DNA from: Oscillospiraceae bacterium
Lineage (GTDB): Bacteria > Bacillota > Clostridia > Oscillospirales > Oscillospiraceae
NCBI GenBank assembly: GCA_902761055.1
Contig: CACWIS010000010.1
Coordinates: forward strand, 1-49,908
DNA: 49,908 bases
Direction: 5' to 3'
Made by a program: the position numbers and the translations under genes. Under the pieces are notes generated by a model that worked only from the letters and a program-made list of their open reading frames with translations, made no database searches and was not told the origin of the DNA. How positions within the stretch are numbered: the stretch's first letter is position 1; each line of letters begins with the position of its first letter. This document shows positions 32,705 to 40,563 of this stretch, piece by piece.

Positions 32705-33462
32705 GGATCGCGGTCATCACCGGCGCCTCGTCCGGCATCGGACGGGAGTTCGTCTTCGCCGTGGACAGGAAATACTCTTTCGACGAGATCTGGGTCGTCG
32801 CCCGCCGCGCCGAGCGGCTGGAGGAGCTCAAAGGCAAGTGCCGCAACCCCGTCCGCCCGCTGGCGCTCGATCTTGCGGACGACGCGGGACCGGAGGCGTA
32901 CCGGGCCCTCCTGGAAAAGGAGCAGCCGGAGATCGCGCTGCTCGTCAACGCGGCGGGCTGCGGCGTCTTCGGACCCTTCGGGGAAAAGGACCTCGGCGCG
33001 CTGCTGCACAGCGCGAAGCTCAACGCCCTCGCGCTCACGGCCATGTGCCATCTCTCCCTGCCCTATATGAAGCGCGGGAGCAGCATCGTCAACATGGGCT
33101 CGAACTCCTCCTGGCAGCCCGTGCCCTATCAGGCGGTCTACGGCGCGTCGAAGAGCTACGTGCTGAGTCTCTCGCGCGCGATCGGGCGCGAGCTGAAGCC
33201 GCGGGGCGTGCACGTGATGTGCGTGTGTCCCGGCTGGATCAAGACCGAGTTTCAGCAGCACGCGAGCCACGACGAGTACATCCGCTACGTCGACCGCTGG
33301 TACGGCCCCGAGGAGGTCGCCGCGCAGGCGATGAAGGATCTCGAAAAGAAAAAGAGCGTGTCGATCCTCGGCGCGCCGGTGCGGCGCCAGGTGCGGCTGG
33401 TCAAGCATCTGCCCGTGGACATGGTCATGGACGTCTGGTGCAGGCAGCAGGGCTTTGAATGA
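32701..33462 (+). CDS. SDR family NAD(P)-dependent oxidoreductase
   Basis: A 253-residue classical short-chain dehydrogenase. The cofactor loop is TGASSGIG (residues 7-14), followed by NAAG at 83-86. The active site has a Ser in NMGSNSS, Y147 and K151 in YGASKSY, and a downstream CPGWIKTEF. A basic pair ARR (residues 34-36) after the second strand hints at NADP preference. The substrate is unknown. It starts in an ATGA overlap with the hydrolase gene and ends at a strong bidirectional terminator. Confidence 0.92.
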   Translation: MRIAVITGASSGIGREFVFAVDRKYSFDEIWVVARRAERLEELKGKCRNPVRPLALDLADDAGPEAYRALLEKEQPEIALLVNAAGCGVFGPFGEKDLGALLHSAKLNALALTAMCHLSLPYMKRGSSIVNMGSNSSWQPVPYQAVYGASKSYVLSLSRAIGRELKPRGVHVMCVCPGWIKTEFQQHASHDEYIRYVDRWYGPEEVAAQAMKDLEKKKSVSILGAPVRRQVRLVKHLPVDMVMDVWCRQQGFE

Positions 33463-33469
33463 TGAAAAA

Positions 33470-33506
33470 GGAGACGCGCGTTCGTACTGAACGCGCGTCT
33501 CCTGCT
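33470..33506 (+). terminator. Bidirectional terminator between the SDR and upp genes
   Basis: A 14-bp perfect stem (33470-33483 with 33489-33502) with a 5-base loop. Five A precede it on the left (T-run for the minus strand), and T-rich sequence follows on the right. It serves both convergent genes. Confidence 0.92.
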
Positions 33507-33524
33507 TGTTTTCGATCCGGGGGC

Positions 33525-34154
33525 TTACTTCGTGCCGAAGATACGGTCGCCCGCGTCGCCGAGACCCGGGACGATATAGGCGTGGTCGTTGAGGTGGTCG
33601 TCCAGCGCGGCGACGAAGATGTCGACGTCCGGGTGGTCCTCCTGCATCTTCTTCACGCCCTCGGGCGCTCCGATGATGGACATGAGCTTGATGTGCTTCA
33701 CGCCGGATTCCTTGAGGAAGCTGATGGCAGCGGAGGCGGAGCCGCCGGTGGCCAGCATCGGGTCGACGACGATGACGTCGCGCTCGGCGATGTCGGCGGG
33801 CATCTTGTAGTAGTACTTCACGGGCAGCTTGGTCTCCGGGTCGCGGAACAGGCCGATGTGGCCGACCTTGACGTTGGGCATCATGCTGACCATGCCGTCG
33901 ACCATGCCGAGACCGGCGCGGAGGATGGGCACGATCGCCAGCTTCTTGCCGGCGATGCGATGGCATTTGGCCATGGCCACGGGGGTCTTGACGTCGACTT
34001 CCTCGAGGGGGAGGTCACGGGTCGCCTCGTAGCACATCAGCATGGCGATCTCGGAGACGAGCTCGCGGAATTCCTTGACGCTGGTGTTCTCGTCGCGCAG
34101 GATGGAAAGCTTGTGCTGGATCAGGGGGTGGTCGAAAACGCATACCTTGCTCAT
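33525..34154 (-). CDS. upp: Uracil phosphoribosyltransferase
   Basis: A 209-residue enzyme of the pyrimidine salvage pathway, making UMP from uracil and PRPP. Family marks are [13 protein letters not shown], the PRPP-binding loop [12 protein letters not shown] and the C-terminal uracil loop [25 protein letters not shown]. Length matches the usual 208-209. The ATG at 34154 follows GAAGGAGATCGAGAT; the frame is open further upstream, but that is chance in GC-rich DNA overlapping tsaB. It lies 65 bases downstream of tsaB on the same strand. Confidence 0.97.
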   Translation of the reverse strand: MSKVCVFDHPLIQHKLSILRDENTSVKEFRELVSEIAMLMCYEATRDLPLEEVDVKTPVAMAKCHRIAGKKLAIVPILRAGLGMVDGMVSMMPNVKVGHIGLFRDPETKLPVKYYYKMPADIAERDVIVVDPMLATGGSASAAISFLKESGVKHIKLMSIIGAPEGVKKMQEDHPDVDIFVAALDDHLNDHAYIVPGLGDAGDRIFGTK

Positions 34155-34219
34155 ATCTCGATCTCCTTCAAAAAATGATAAACGATGATTTGTCAGCTTC
34201 CTCCGGGAAGCGTTTTTCC

Positions 34220-34918
34220 TTATTTCCGCGCCTGCTCCAGACGCTCCTGACGCTCGCGCTCGGCCTGCGAGAGGCGCAGGTACACGGGCAGCAGCGCCGC
34301 GCCGTCCGTCGGCTCCTTGTCCTGCGCAGCCATGGCGACGCCCCAGGCGTCCTGCCAGACGAGATCGTCCGGCGCGATGCGGCAGGGAAGGGAGAGCGCG
34401 TCGAGAAAAGATTTCGTGATCGCGGCGCCGTCGCCGATGAGGAAGACGCTCTCGCCGAAGGCGCGGAGCTCGTCGGCCAGCTCCCCGAGCGAGATCGCCC
34501 GGTCGGGGCAGAGGCGGACGGGACGTCCGGCCTCGATGCGGAAGAGCGCGTTGTAGACCTGCGCCCGCCGCGCGTCCATGACCGGACAGACGAGACCGCC
34601 TGCGGCCAGACCGTGCCAGGCCATGGCCTCGAGCGTCGAGACGCCGACACAGGGCTTCTGCGCGCCCCAGCACAGGCCCTTGACGGTGGACACGCCGATG
34701 CGCACGCCGGTGAAGGAGCCGGGGCCGTGGGCGACGGCGATGAGGTCCACGTCGCGCAGCGTAAGCTCGGTATTCTTCAGCATATCCTCGGCCATCGGCA
34801 GCAGCGTGCGGCTGTGCGTCAGCGCGCTGCACTGCGTATACTGGCTGAGGAGCCGCCCGTCGCGCACGAGCGCGACGGAGGCGGGACGGGCGGAGGATTC
34901 AAAGGCCAGGATCAGCAT
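34220..34918 (-). CDS. tsaB: tRNA N6-threonylcarbamoyladenosine biosynthesis protein TsaB
   Basis: A 232-residue ASKHA-fold protein that works with TsaD and TsaE to make t6A37 in ANN-decoding tRNAs. It opens [18 protein letters not shown] and has the TsaB signature [31 protein letters not shown] is also typical. ATG 34918 overlaps the tsaE stop by 7 bases; upstream in-frame codons belong to tsaE read in another frame. Order tsaE-tsaB is common in Firmicutes. The C-terminus is Arg/Glu-rich ([15 protein letters not shown]). Confidence 0.95.
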   Translation of the reverse strand: MLILAFESSARPASVALVRDGRLLSQYTQCSALTHSRTLLPMAEDMLKNTELTLRDVDLIAVAHGPGSFTGVRIGVSTVKGLCWGAQKPCVGVSTLEAMAWHGLAAGGLVCPVMDARRAQVYNALFRIEAGRPVRLCPDRAISLGELADELRAFGESVFLIGDGAAITKSFLDALSLPCRIAPDDLVWQDAWGVAMAAQDKEPTDGAALLPVYLRLSQAERERQERLEQARK

Positions 34919-35337
34919 TTCTCGTCCTCCCCGATCGTGATCCGGCGCTCGTTCTCGCCGGTCTTTTCGATGCGCACGACGATCTCGTCGCCCCAGAAGG
35001 CGTCCCGGACGTTCTCGCTCCACTCGACGGCGCAGACCGCGCCGCGCGCGAGGTAGTCCTCCCAGCCGATGTCGAAGAGCTCGTCCGCGCTCGAGAGGCG
35101 GTACATATCGAAATGGATGAGGTCCCGCTTGCCCAGATACTCGTTGACGATCGTAAAGGTCGGGCTTGAAACGCGGCAGTCGAGCCCCATGCCGCGGGCC
35201 ATGCCGCGCACGAAGGCCGTCTTGCCCGCGCCGAGATCGCCGTACATCGCCACGACCGTCCCGCCCGGAAGATCGCGGGCGAAAGCCGCGCCGATCGCCT
35301 CGGTCTCGGATTCACTTTTCGAACAGAAAACCGCCAT
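34912..35337 (-). CDS. tsaE: tRNA threonylcarbamoyladenosine biosynthesis ATPase TsaE
   Basis: A 141-residue P-loop ATPase ([10 protein letters not shown], residues 33-42) that drives the t6A synthase cycle. [11 protein letters not shown] and the LIHFDMYRL segment are family hallmarks, with the acidic WSENV segment near residue 107. The gene starts at ATG 35337 downstream of a promoter that overlaps that of rodA. It is translationally coupled to tsaB. Confidence 0.95.
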   Translation of the reverse strand: MAVFCSKSESETEAIGAAFARDLPGGTVVAMYGDLGAGKTAFVRGMARGMGLDCRVSSPTFTIVNEYLGKRDLIHFDMYRLSSADELFDIGWEDYLARGAVCAVEWSENVRDAFWGDEIVVRIEKTGENERRITIGEDEKC

Positions 35338-35363
35338 GCCGACGCTCCTTACGATTCCACCGT

Positions 35364-35392
35364 ATTATACCACCTTGTGACAGCTTGCGTAA
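35364..35392 (-). promoter_or_regulatory. Promoter of tsaE-tsaB
   Basis: On the minus strand TATAAT (35369-35364) has a -35-like TTACGC (35392-35387) at 17 bases. The -35 region overlaps that of the divergent rodA promoter. Confidence 0.6.
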
Positions 35393-35413
35393 AGAGAAAA
35401 CTTGTGCTAAAAT
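35385..35413 (+). promoter_or_regulatory. Promoter of rodA
   Basis: TTGCGT (35385-35390) and TAAAAT (35408-35413) are 17 bases apart; rodA starts about 50 bases on. The -35 hexamers of this and the tsaE promoter share bases 35387-35390. Confidence 0.6.
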
Positions 35414-35460
35414 AAGCCGCGTATCGATCTTGCGTTTCGGCTTTTTTTCACGAAAGGGAA

Positions 35461-36621
35461 GTGATCGCGATCAAAAAAGTCATTCCCTATATCAAGGACT
35501 TCTTCAGGCGTGCGGACATGCTGCTCTTCACGCTCTGTTTTTCCTGCTCGATCGTCAGCCTCTATGCGATCTATCTTGCCACGAAGGGCATGCAGGCCGG
35601 CGGCGTTATCATCAGCCCGACCAAGTGCGTCATCGTCCAGATCCTGTCGATCGTGCTCGGCGTGATCGCCTTCGTCTTCTTTACGGTCATCGACGCCGAT
35701 ATCCTCGGCGACCAATGGCGCTGGCTGTGCGTCATCAACGTCGCGCTGATGATCGCGCTCGTCATCTTCGGCTCCGAAGGCGAAAGCGGCAGCCGCAGCT
35801 GGATCCGCTTCGCGGGCATCAGCGTCCAGCCGTCGGAGGTCGTCAAGGTCCTGTACATCGTCATATCCGCCAAACAGATGACCTATCTGCGGGAGCACAA
35901 GGATATCAATTCCTTCCTCTCCGTCGCGCAGATCGCGGGCCATTTCGTGCTGGTCTTCGCCATGATCGTCGTCGTCGGCGACGACCTCGGCAGCGGTACG
36001 ATCATCCTGGCGATCTTCCTGATGATGTTCTTTGCCGCCGGGATCCGGCTGTACTGGTTCGCCATCGGCTTCGCCGGCGTCGCGGCCGTCATCCCGATCC
36101 TGTGGAACTACTTTCTCAAGGACTATCAGAAAAAGCGCCTGATCGCGCCCTATGACAAGACGATCGACCCAGACGGCTGGGGCATCACCTGGCAGACCAC
36201 GCAGAGCCGCTATTCCCTGATGGCCGGCCGCATGACCGGCGCCGGGGCGGACCACCGTCCGACGGTCTTCACCGGCAAGCACACGGACTTTGTCTTCGCC
36301 TGCATCGGAGAGAACTTCGGCATGATCGGCTGCGTCCTCGTGGCGATCGTGCTGACGGTCATCATCATCCGCTGCGTCTACATCGGGCTGCACGCCGGGC
36401 GCATGTACGACATGCTGATCTGCATCGGCGTGGCCGGCGCGCTCGCCTTCCAGACCTTCATCAACATCGGCATGTGCATCGGCATCACGCCCGTTATCGG
36501 CATCACGCTGCCCTTCTTCTCCTACGGCGGCTCGTCGATGGTCACGCTTTTCGCGGCCGTCGGGCTGGTCTCCGGCGTCAAATACAAGCCGAAGCCCGAG
36601 CATTTCTCGATGCTCTTCTGA
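35461..36621 (+). CDS. rodA: SEDS-family peptidoglycan glycosyltransferase (FtsW/RodA/SpoVE)
   Basis: A 386-residue polytopic protein with about ten membrane helices. SEDS marks are SRSWIRFAGISVQPSEVVKVLYI, VVGDDLGSGTIILAIFLMM, a TGKHTDFVFACIGENFGMIG segment and the C-terminal GITLPFFSYGGSSMVTLF. These enzymes polymerise lipid II with a partner class B PBP. RodA-like is favoured over FtsW, but without a neighbouring PBP or division gene this is not certain. The start is GTG 35461; GAAAGGGAA lies unusually close to it, and ATC at 35470 would be better spaced, as noted for xylB. Confidence 0.85.
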   Translation: MIAIKKVIPYIKDFFRRADMLLFTLCFSCSIVSLYAIYLATKGMQAGGVIISPTKCVIVQILSIVLGVIAFVFFTVIDADILGDQWRWLCVINVALMIALVIFGSEGESGSRSWIRFAGISVQPSEVVKVLYIVISAKQMTYLREHKDINSFLSVAQIAGHFVLVFAMIVVVGDDLGSGTIILAIFLMMFFAAGIRLYWFAIGFAGVAAVIPILWNYFLKDYQKKRLIAPYDKTIDPDGWGITWQTTQSRYSLMAGRMTGAGADHRPTVFTGKHTDFVFACIGENFGMIGCVLVAIVLTVIIIRCVYIGLHAGRMYDMLICIGVAGALAFQTFINIGMCIGITPVIGITLPFFSYGGSSMVTLFAAVGLVSGVKYKPKPEHFSMLF

Positions 36622-36636
36622 TAAGGAACAAAACGA

Positions 36637-36666
36637 AACAAGCCTCCCGGCGGGAGGCTTGTTTTT
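36637..36666 (+). terminator. Bidirectional terminator between rodA and the DUF975 gene
   Basis: A 12-bp stem AACAAGCCTCCC (36637-36648) with 36652-36663, GGC loop, then a T-run. A-rich sequence on the left allows use by the convergent gene ending at 36668. Confidence 0.9.
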
Positions 36667-36667
36667 G

Positions 36668-37417
36668 TTACATATACGTGGGTTCGGAGGGCGCGGGACC
36701 GACGATCACGGGCTTGCCCGCAAGGGCCATGTAGTAGAGCACGTAGGTCGTGTTGATATAGGGCGTGGTCCAGACCATGACGGCGTAGCCGACGTAGGGG
36801 ATCGCGGTGAGCAGCCACCAGCCGATAAAGCTCAGGTCCAGGACGAAGCATTCCCACTTGTGGCCGTACATCATCTGCTTGCTCGCGCGGATGCAGTCCG
36901 TCACGCCGCGGCTCGGATCGTCGAGCAGAAGGAACTTCGCCATGCGGTAGCGATAGGCGGCGATGATGCCGGGGACCACAAACAGCAGCGACCACAGGAA
37001 AATGAACAGGCCCTGCAGCAGCGCCAGCAGGATCAGCTTGCCCGCGAGACCGAAGCCGTCGAGCAGGTTGCCGTAGACCGCCCCGCTGCGCTTGATCGTG
37101 TTGAAGATGAAGATCAGAAAGCCCGCGCCGAAGATGTACAGCACGACGGAGATCGCCGCGTTGAGCAGATAGGCCGAGCCCGGCGGGATCATGCTCTCGC
37201 TCAGGCGGATGAGCGCCTGGTAGTCGCCGTTCATGTAGTAGTTCATGTACTGGCGCATGTCGTCGTAACTGATGTTGACGCCGAGGACCGCGCTTTGGAG
37301 CGTGTTGAGGAGCAGATACACCGCGAGGAAGATCACCGCCGCGGTGAGCAGGGAGGGCCTGGCGGTCTTGATGATGGTCTTGGCGTTGGATTTCAGCAGT
37401 CTGCGGTCGGTATACAT
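36668..37417 (-). CDS. DUF975 family integral membrane protein
   Basis: A 249-residue protein with about five hydrophobic segments. It matches the DUF975 pattern: an N-terminal soluble helix with RRLLKSNAKTIIKTARPSLL, a first helix, an extracytoplasmic stretch with YMNYYMNGDYQ, the LFVVPGIIAAYRYRMAKFLL motif, the D-x-x-x-G-V-T-D-C-I-R-A-S segment and MYGHKWECFVLDLSFIGWWLL. Function is unknown for the family. ATG 37417 is preferred to the ATG four codons earlier because GGAAAGG is correctly spaced for it. Confidence 0.88.
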   Translation of the reverse strand: MYTDRRLLKSNAKTIIKTARPSLLTAAVIFLAVYLLLNTLQSAVLGVNISYDDMRQYMNYYMNGDYQALIRLSESMIPPGSAYLLNAAISVVLYIFGAGFLIFIFNTIKRSGAVYGNLLDGFGLAGKLILLALLQGLFIFLWSLLFVVPGIIAAYRYRMAKFLLLDDPSRGVTDCIRASKQMMYGHKWECFVLDLSFIGWWLLTAIPYVGYAVMVWTTPYINTTYVLYYMALAGKPVIVGPAPSEPTYM

Positions 37418-37454
37418 GGGCCTCATCCTTTCCGGGTATTCTTTGTTCAGCCCA

Positions 37455-37484
37455 ACTATACCACCGCGGCGCGCGTGATGTAAA
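37455..37484 (-). promoter_or_regulatory. Promoter of the DUF975 gene
   Basis: On the minus strand TTTACA (37484-37479) and TATAGT (37460-37455) are 18 bases apart, about 35 bases before the start codon. Confidence 0.55.
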
Positions 37485-37533
37485 GGAAAAGTTCCCCGCC
37501 TGCCGGACAGAGGCGCGGGACAAGATTTTTTAC

Positions 37534-37562
37534 TTGACAAGGACGGGCGCGGGTGCTATGAT
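37534..37562 (+). promoter_or_regulatory. Promoter of tRNA-Leu
   Basis: TTGACA (37534-37539) and TATGAT (37557-37562) are 17 bases apart, ending 16 bases before the tRNA. It is one of the best consensus promoters in the window. Confidence 0.85.
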
Positions 37563-37578
37563 AACAAAGCTCTCAAAT

Positions 37579-37666
37579 GCGCGAGTGGTGGAATTGGCAG
37601 ACTCGCTAGATTCAGGTTCTAGTGCTCACTCCGGGCGTGCGGGTTCAAGTCCCGCCTCGCGCACCA
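37579..37666 (+). tRNA. tRNA-Leu (anticodon CAG)
   Basis: An 88-base class II tRNA. The 7-bp acceptor stem is GCGCGAG (37579-37585) with CTCGCGC (37656-37662), then A and encoded CCA. The anticodon stem CTAGA/TCTAG surrounds TTCAGGT, anticodon CAG at 37613-37615, reading CUG. A long variable arm follows, and the T-arm is GCGGG-TTCAAGT-CCCGC. The gene is intact and forms the insertion point of the integrase-bearing element to its right. Confidence 0.97.
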
Positions 37667-37672
37667 ACATTT
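37640..37672 (+). other. Probable integration site (attL) at the tRNA-Leu 3' end
   Basis: An integrase gene pointing toward the tRNA ends 145 bases from its 3' end, the usual layout when a tyrosine recombinase uses the T-arm/CCA end as its core site. The second copy needed to define the repeat is outside the window, so the exact core is not known. Confidence 0.4.
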
Positions 37673-37706
37673 AACCTCTAATCTTAACGGATTAGGGGTT
37701 ATTTTA
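37673..37706 (+). terminator. Terminator-like hairpin after tRNA-Leu
   Basis: AACCTCTAATC (37673-37683) pairs with 37690-37700 over 11 bp including G-T pairs, with a 6-base loop and ATTTTAT following. It probably ends the tRNA transcript. Confidence 0.6.
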
Positions 37707-37775
37707 TGCTTTTTAAGAACTTTCTGGGCAAGTTAATTTTTCACCGTTTCTCACTTTCCCTCGACAAAAGGCCGA

Positions 37776-37817
37776 TTTCTAACGTTTTTCTAACACTTTT
37801 CTAACGGGGTGTTAGAA
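37776..37817. repeat. Three 11-bp-phased TTTCTAAC repeats plus an inverted copy, candidate integrase arm sites
   Basis: TTTCTAAC occurs at 37776-37783, 37787-37794 and 37798-37805, spaced by exactly 11 bases, about one helical turn. An inverted GTTAGAA follows at 37811-37817, overlapping the integrase stop. Tyrosine recombinases of integrative elements bind short direct repeats ('arm' sites) near the end of the element with their N-terminal domain. Confidence 0.6.
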
Positions 37818-38954
37818 GAGGCTCGACGCCATTTTCTCGGTCAAAAGCTGTTTTCTCTGCATATCCAGATGCCCGTAAATGTTCGCGGTCATCTGAATAT
37901 CGGCGTGACCCATGTATTCCTGTACGTCTTTCAGCGTAAATCCGTTGTTCAATAGTAGGCTCGCGCAGCTGTGCCGAAGCTCATGGAAACGGATATGCGG
38001 CAGGTGGTTGTTCTTTAGGAGAAGCGAAAAATGAGAGGAAACGTAATCCGGGGAAAAGGGCGTGCCGTTGGGCCACTTAAAGATGAAGTCGTTTTCCTCG
38101 TAGTCCGAGCCGCAAAGCTTTCGGTTGATCGCTTCCTCGGTTTTGGCTTGAATAAAGATTTCTCTTGCCTCGGCTGACAGCGGAAAGGATCGGTGGCTGG
38201 AGCTGTTCTTGGTCTTGTCCTTACATACCGTTGTCGTGACCTTGGAAACGGTGTGCTTGATCGTCAGCCGCCCGGCGGTGAAATCCACGCTGTCCCATTT
38301 CAGCCCCAGAACTTCGCTCCGGCGCAGACCGTACAGGGCGGTGATCTTTACAAGGGGATAGATCGGATCATCCCGGATCGCGTCAAACAGAGTTTTGAGC
38401 TGGTCGGCGCTGTAGTAGCTGGATTCATACCGCTGCTTTTTCGGAAGCTCGACAAATTGACAGGGATTCGTTTGAAGTATCCCGTTCTTTACCGCCTCAT
38501 TCAAGGTTTGGAGGATAATATTCTTGTACTGCCGCAGAGACGAGGGGGAGAGTCCGCCCTTTCCGTCTTTGCGGCCTCTTGCTGCCTTTTCATCGAAAAA
38601 GGCTTGCAGATCCGCACGGGTGACTTCTTGAAGCAAGAGCCTGCTCTGATCGAAATAGGGGATCACCTGGGCGTTTGCCATCAGTTTATAGCCTTGAAAG
38701 GTCACAGAGTCTACTCTGCGTTCCGCGACTTTCAGCCATGCCCGAATATAGTCAGCAAACAAGATGCCGCTCACGGGCCTCGTAGGGGCTCTCTCGCACT
38801 CCAAAAGGGTTTCCCGCAAGAGCTGTTCCGCTTTCCGCTTGTTGCCTTTTACATCAAGCCCGGTAGCGATCCATTTTTGCTTGCGCTTGCCGTTCTCTTT
38901 CAAATTGACGATGATATAGTACTTGTCATTTTTGACTTGCAGGCTGCCAGTCAT
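37812..38954 (-). CDS. int: Tyrosine-type site-specific integrase
   Basis: A 380-residue phage/Tn916-type integrase: an AP2-like N-terminal part (about 1-55, KYYIIVNLKENGKRKQKWIATG), a SAM-like core-binding domain (about 62-165) and a catalytic domain. The catalytic set is complete: R211 (YGLRRSEVLGLKW), H324 and R327 (HELRHSC), H350 (MGH) and nucleophile Y360 (ANIYGHLD). ATG 38954 is chosen because AAAGGAGA lies just upstream. The gene overlaps the excisionase gene by 29 bases. It catalyses integration into and excision from the tRNA-Leu site. Confidence 0.95.
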   Translation of the reverse strand: MTGSLQVKNDKYYIIVNLKENGKRKQKWIATGLDVKGNKRKAEQLLRETLLECERAPTRPVSGILFADYIRAWLKVAERRVDSVTFQGYKLMANAQVIPYFDQSRLLLQEVTRADLQAFFDEKAARGRKDGKGGLSPSSLRQYKNIILQTLNEAVKNGILQTNPCQFVELPKKQRYESSYYSADQLKTLFDAIRDDPIYPLVKITALYGLRRSEVLGLKWDSVDFTAGRLTIKHTVSKVTTTVCKDKTKNSSSHRSFPLSAEAREIFIQAKTEEAINRKLCGSDYEENDFIFKWPNGTPFSPDYVSSHFSLLLKNNHLPHIRFHELRHSCASLLLNNGFTLKDVQEYMGHADIQMTANIYGHLDMQRKQLLTEKMASSLF

Positions 38955-39198
38955 CTCTGTCTCCTTTCTGACAGTCAGAGTAGCCTGCTTTGTCAGGTTT
39001 CTTTGCCGTGTACCACGCGGAGGACACATACTCCACAAGGCAGGATTTTGGCACTCGAATGGACGATCCGATGCGAAGGTGCCGGATCGAATTACTGTTT
39101 ATGAGATTATAGGCGCTGTTCCGTCCGATGTGCAAAGCCTCGCTGACCTGCAGAACGGTCATAATGTCCGGGTAGGCTTCAAAGAGCAGCTCTTCCAT
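38926..39198 (-). CDS. xis: Excisionase-like helix-turn-helix protein
   Basis: A 90-residue protein with a MerR/excisionase-type winged helix: TVLQVSEALHIGRNSAYNLIN followed by IRHLRIGSSIRVPKSCLVEYV. It precedes and overlaps the integrase gene, as in many Clostridial integrative elements, and probably bends the end DNA to favour excision. The tail after about residue 63 (KKPDKAGYSDCQKGDRDDW) overlaps the integrase ribosome site and start. There is no clear promoter; the 160 bases upstream (39199-39358) are AT-rich without a gene. Confidence 0.8.
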   Translation of the reverse strand: MEELLFEAYPDIMTVLQVSEALHIGRNSAYNLINSNSIRHLRIGSSIRVPKSCLVEYVSSAWYTAKKPDKAGYSDCQKGDRDDWQPASQK

Positions 39199-39358
39199 AT
39201 CATTCCCGCCCGTTTCCGCGCCGCGAGATCACAGCCAAATCACCTATATAAATGACAGGATATTCAACATTTTCAAGGTACATAGGGAACACACTTCCTA
39301 TCATGATTTTCTCATTTTTGTCGATTCTTGTCAAATTTTCAGAACATTTTTAAGAGAT

Positions 39359-39454
39359 TTATTTATCCTCGCTTTTTTGGGCCATTTGCATAAGGCACAT
39401 GATCGCGACGCCGAAAAAGCCACAAGCCATAGGGCCAAGAAAAAACTGCATCAT
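39359..39454 (-). CDS. Small DUF3789-like membrane peptide
   Basis: A 31-residue ORF behind GGGAGGATACCGTT. It starts MMQFFLGPMACGFFGVAIM, a single hydrophobic helix, and ends with a short polar tail (QKSEDK). Pattern and context (between int/xis and other element genes) match the tiny DUF3789 proteins of Firmicute integrative elements. Function unknown. Confidence 0.6.
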   Translation of the reverse strand: MMQFFLGPMACGFFGVAIMCLMQMAQKSEDK

Positions 39455-39912
39455 AACGGTATCCTCCCAAATGCGTTTCATGATGAAACGAATAAAAACG
39501 ACAAAATCCGCACTCTTGCGTAGTGCAGATTCTTGGTATCACGATATTATCAAAGGCAAAGGACAGACGGCGGCGGGGCGGGCCGCTCCGTAGGATATGT
39601 GTTTCGTGCCTCCCTCCATGCTTATGGCGGGACGTTTGACTCTGTGACGTGCCATCAACGTAGGTATCATTATGCCCGCTTGCGGATCATGGCCGGCTGC
39701 CGTGCCATTGGCTGCATACAGCGGCGGTGTTGTTCGCTCTGTCGCCGGTGATTTCACCTCCTCACCGACTGACAATCCTGGCGCACCCGCTGCCTGGCTT
39801 CCCGCAAGCGGAACGTATCTGCTTGCCCTATTCACTTGTATGAGCCTTCCGGCTCACAGAAACGCGCCAACTGTGGTGCGCTTCTGTGAACAGGAAAAGC
39901 CGTCCACTCATT
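39455..39912. other. 458-base stretch without a confident gene; possible minus-strand RNA
   Basis: No convincing protein gene is seen. A minus-strand frame of 98 codons (39835-39539) has unusual composition (rich in Ala, Pro, Arg) and no spaced ribosome site. The stretch holds two hairpins, around 39842-39856 (TGAGCC/GGCTCA) and 39857-39890 (CACAGAA arms). A terminator-like hairpin with a T-rich tail on the minus strand lies at 39507-39529. A minus-strand non-coding RNA from about 39890 to 39500 would fit these signals. Confidence 0.4.
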
Positions 39913-40293
39913 TCACTTTCTTTCATAAGATCCATAGCGGAGATAGGCAACAAGAATATCTATAAATTCGCTGTTCGTGGGCATCTTCTCCAATTCGATT
40001 CCAGCCACACGGTTTAGATCAGAATGGTCATAACGATCCCAAATCGAAGCTATTACCGTGCGGATCGCGTGCTCCACCGAGGATGGCCGCACCTGAAAAT
40101 ACTTCGCGGTATCCGGATAGGCGCACTTGGTGATCCAGTAATGCTCGTCTGGTTTTTGCAGGATGTTATAAACTATGAAGACTATGTAGTTGAATCCGAC
40201 AAGCCGTCCTGATGCGCCAATGCTCCGAAGCAGTTTTGCGATTTCCTCCGGCGGGATGGTGTCATTGCTCATATCTTTATGGAAGCTGTACAT
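39913..40293 (-). CDS. Stand-alone Spo0A C-terminal DNA-binding domain protein
   Basis: A 126-residue protein that consists almost wholly of the Spo0A output domain. IAKLLRSIGASGRLVGFNYI, WITKCAYPDTAKYFQVRPSS, VEHAIRTVIASIWDR and KMPTNSEFIDILVAYL line up with the sporulation master regulator's sigA-binding and helix-turn-helix segments. No receiver domain is present, so it would act without phosphorylation. The ATG at 40293 follows AGGAGAAAGAGA. On a mobile element it may regulate element genes or interfere with host sporulation genes through 0A boxes; this is inference. Confidence 0.8.
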   Translation of the reverse strand: MYSFHKDMSNDTIPPEEIAKLLRSIGASGRLVGFNYIVFIVYNILQKPDEHYWITKCAYPDTAKYFQVRPSSVEHAIRTVIASIWDRYDHSDLNRVAGIELEKMPTNSEFIDILVAYLRYGSYERK

Positions 40294-40460
40294 TCTCTTT
40301 CTCCTATGTTTTAGTTTTTGATCAGTGACTATATTTTACTGCGGCCGAAAGGTTTTGTGGTGTTCCTTCGCTCGACTGATGCCTCTATCGGCACACCAAA
40401 AAAAGAAGAAAAACACCGCAAATCGACATTTTATGTAAACCTATGAACCGCTGATATATA

Positions 40461-40503
40461 GAAAGAGCCTGCGTCTAAACGATTGTTAGACGCAGGCTCT
40501 TTC
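40461..40503 (-). terminator. Long perfect hairpin, terminator of the small secreted protein gene
   Basis: An 18-bp perfect stem (40461-40478 with 40486-40503) with a 7-base loop. It lies 60 bases past the end of the minus-strand gene at 40564. The T-tract is short on the minus strand (TTTC). Confidence 0.8.
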
Positions 40504-40563
40504 CTGCTCGTATTTTTTTAGAAATCTCTAGCGCATAAGCAATACGCTATAAGGGTATGAGCA

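Noticed and set aside
33525-34832. A 435-codon frame that would add over 200 residues to upp
   Set aside because: The added part is antisense-like filler over tsaB; Upp is complete from ATG 34154 at the family's usual length with a good ribosome site.
39399-39593. A 64-codon plus-strand frame
   Set aside because: It overlaps the better-supported minus-strand DUF3789-like ORF and has no ribosome site.
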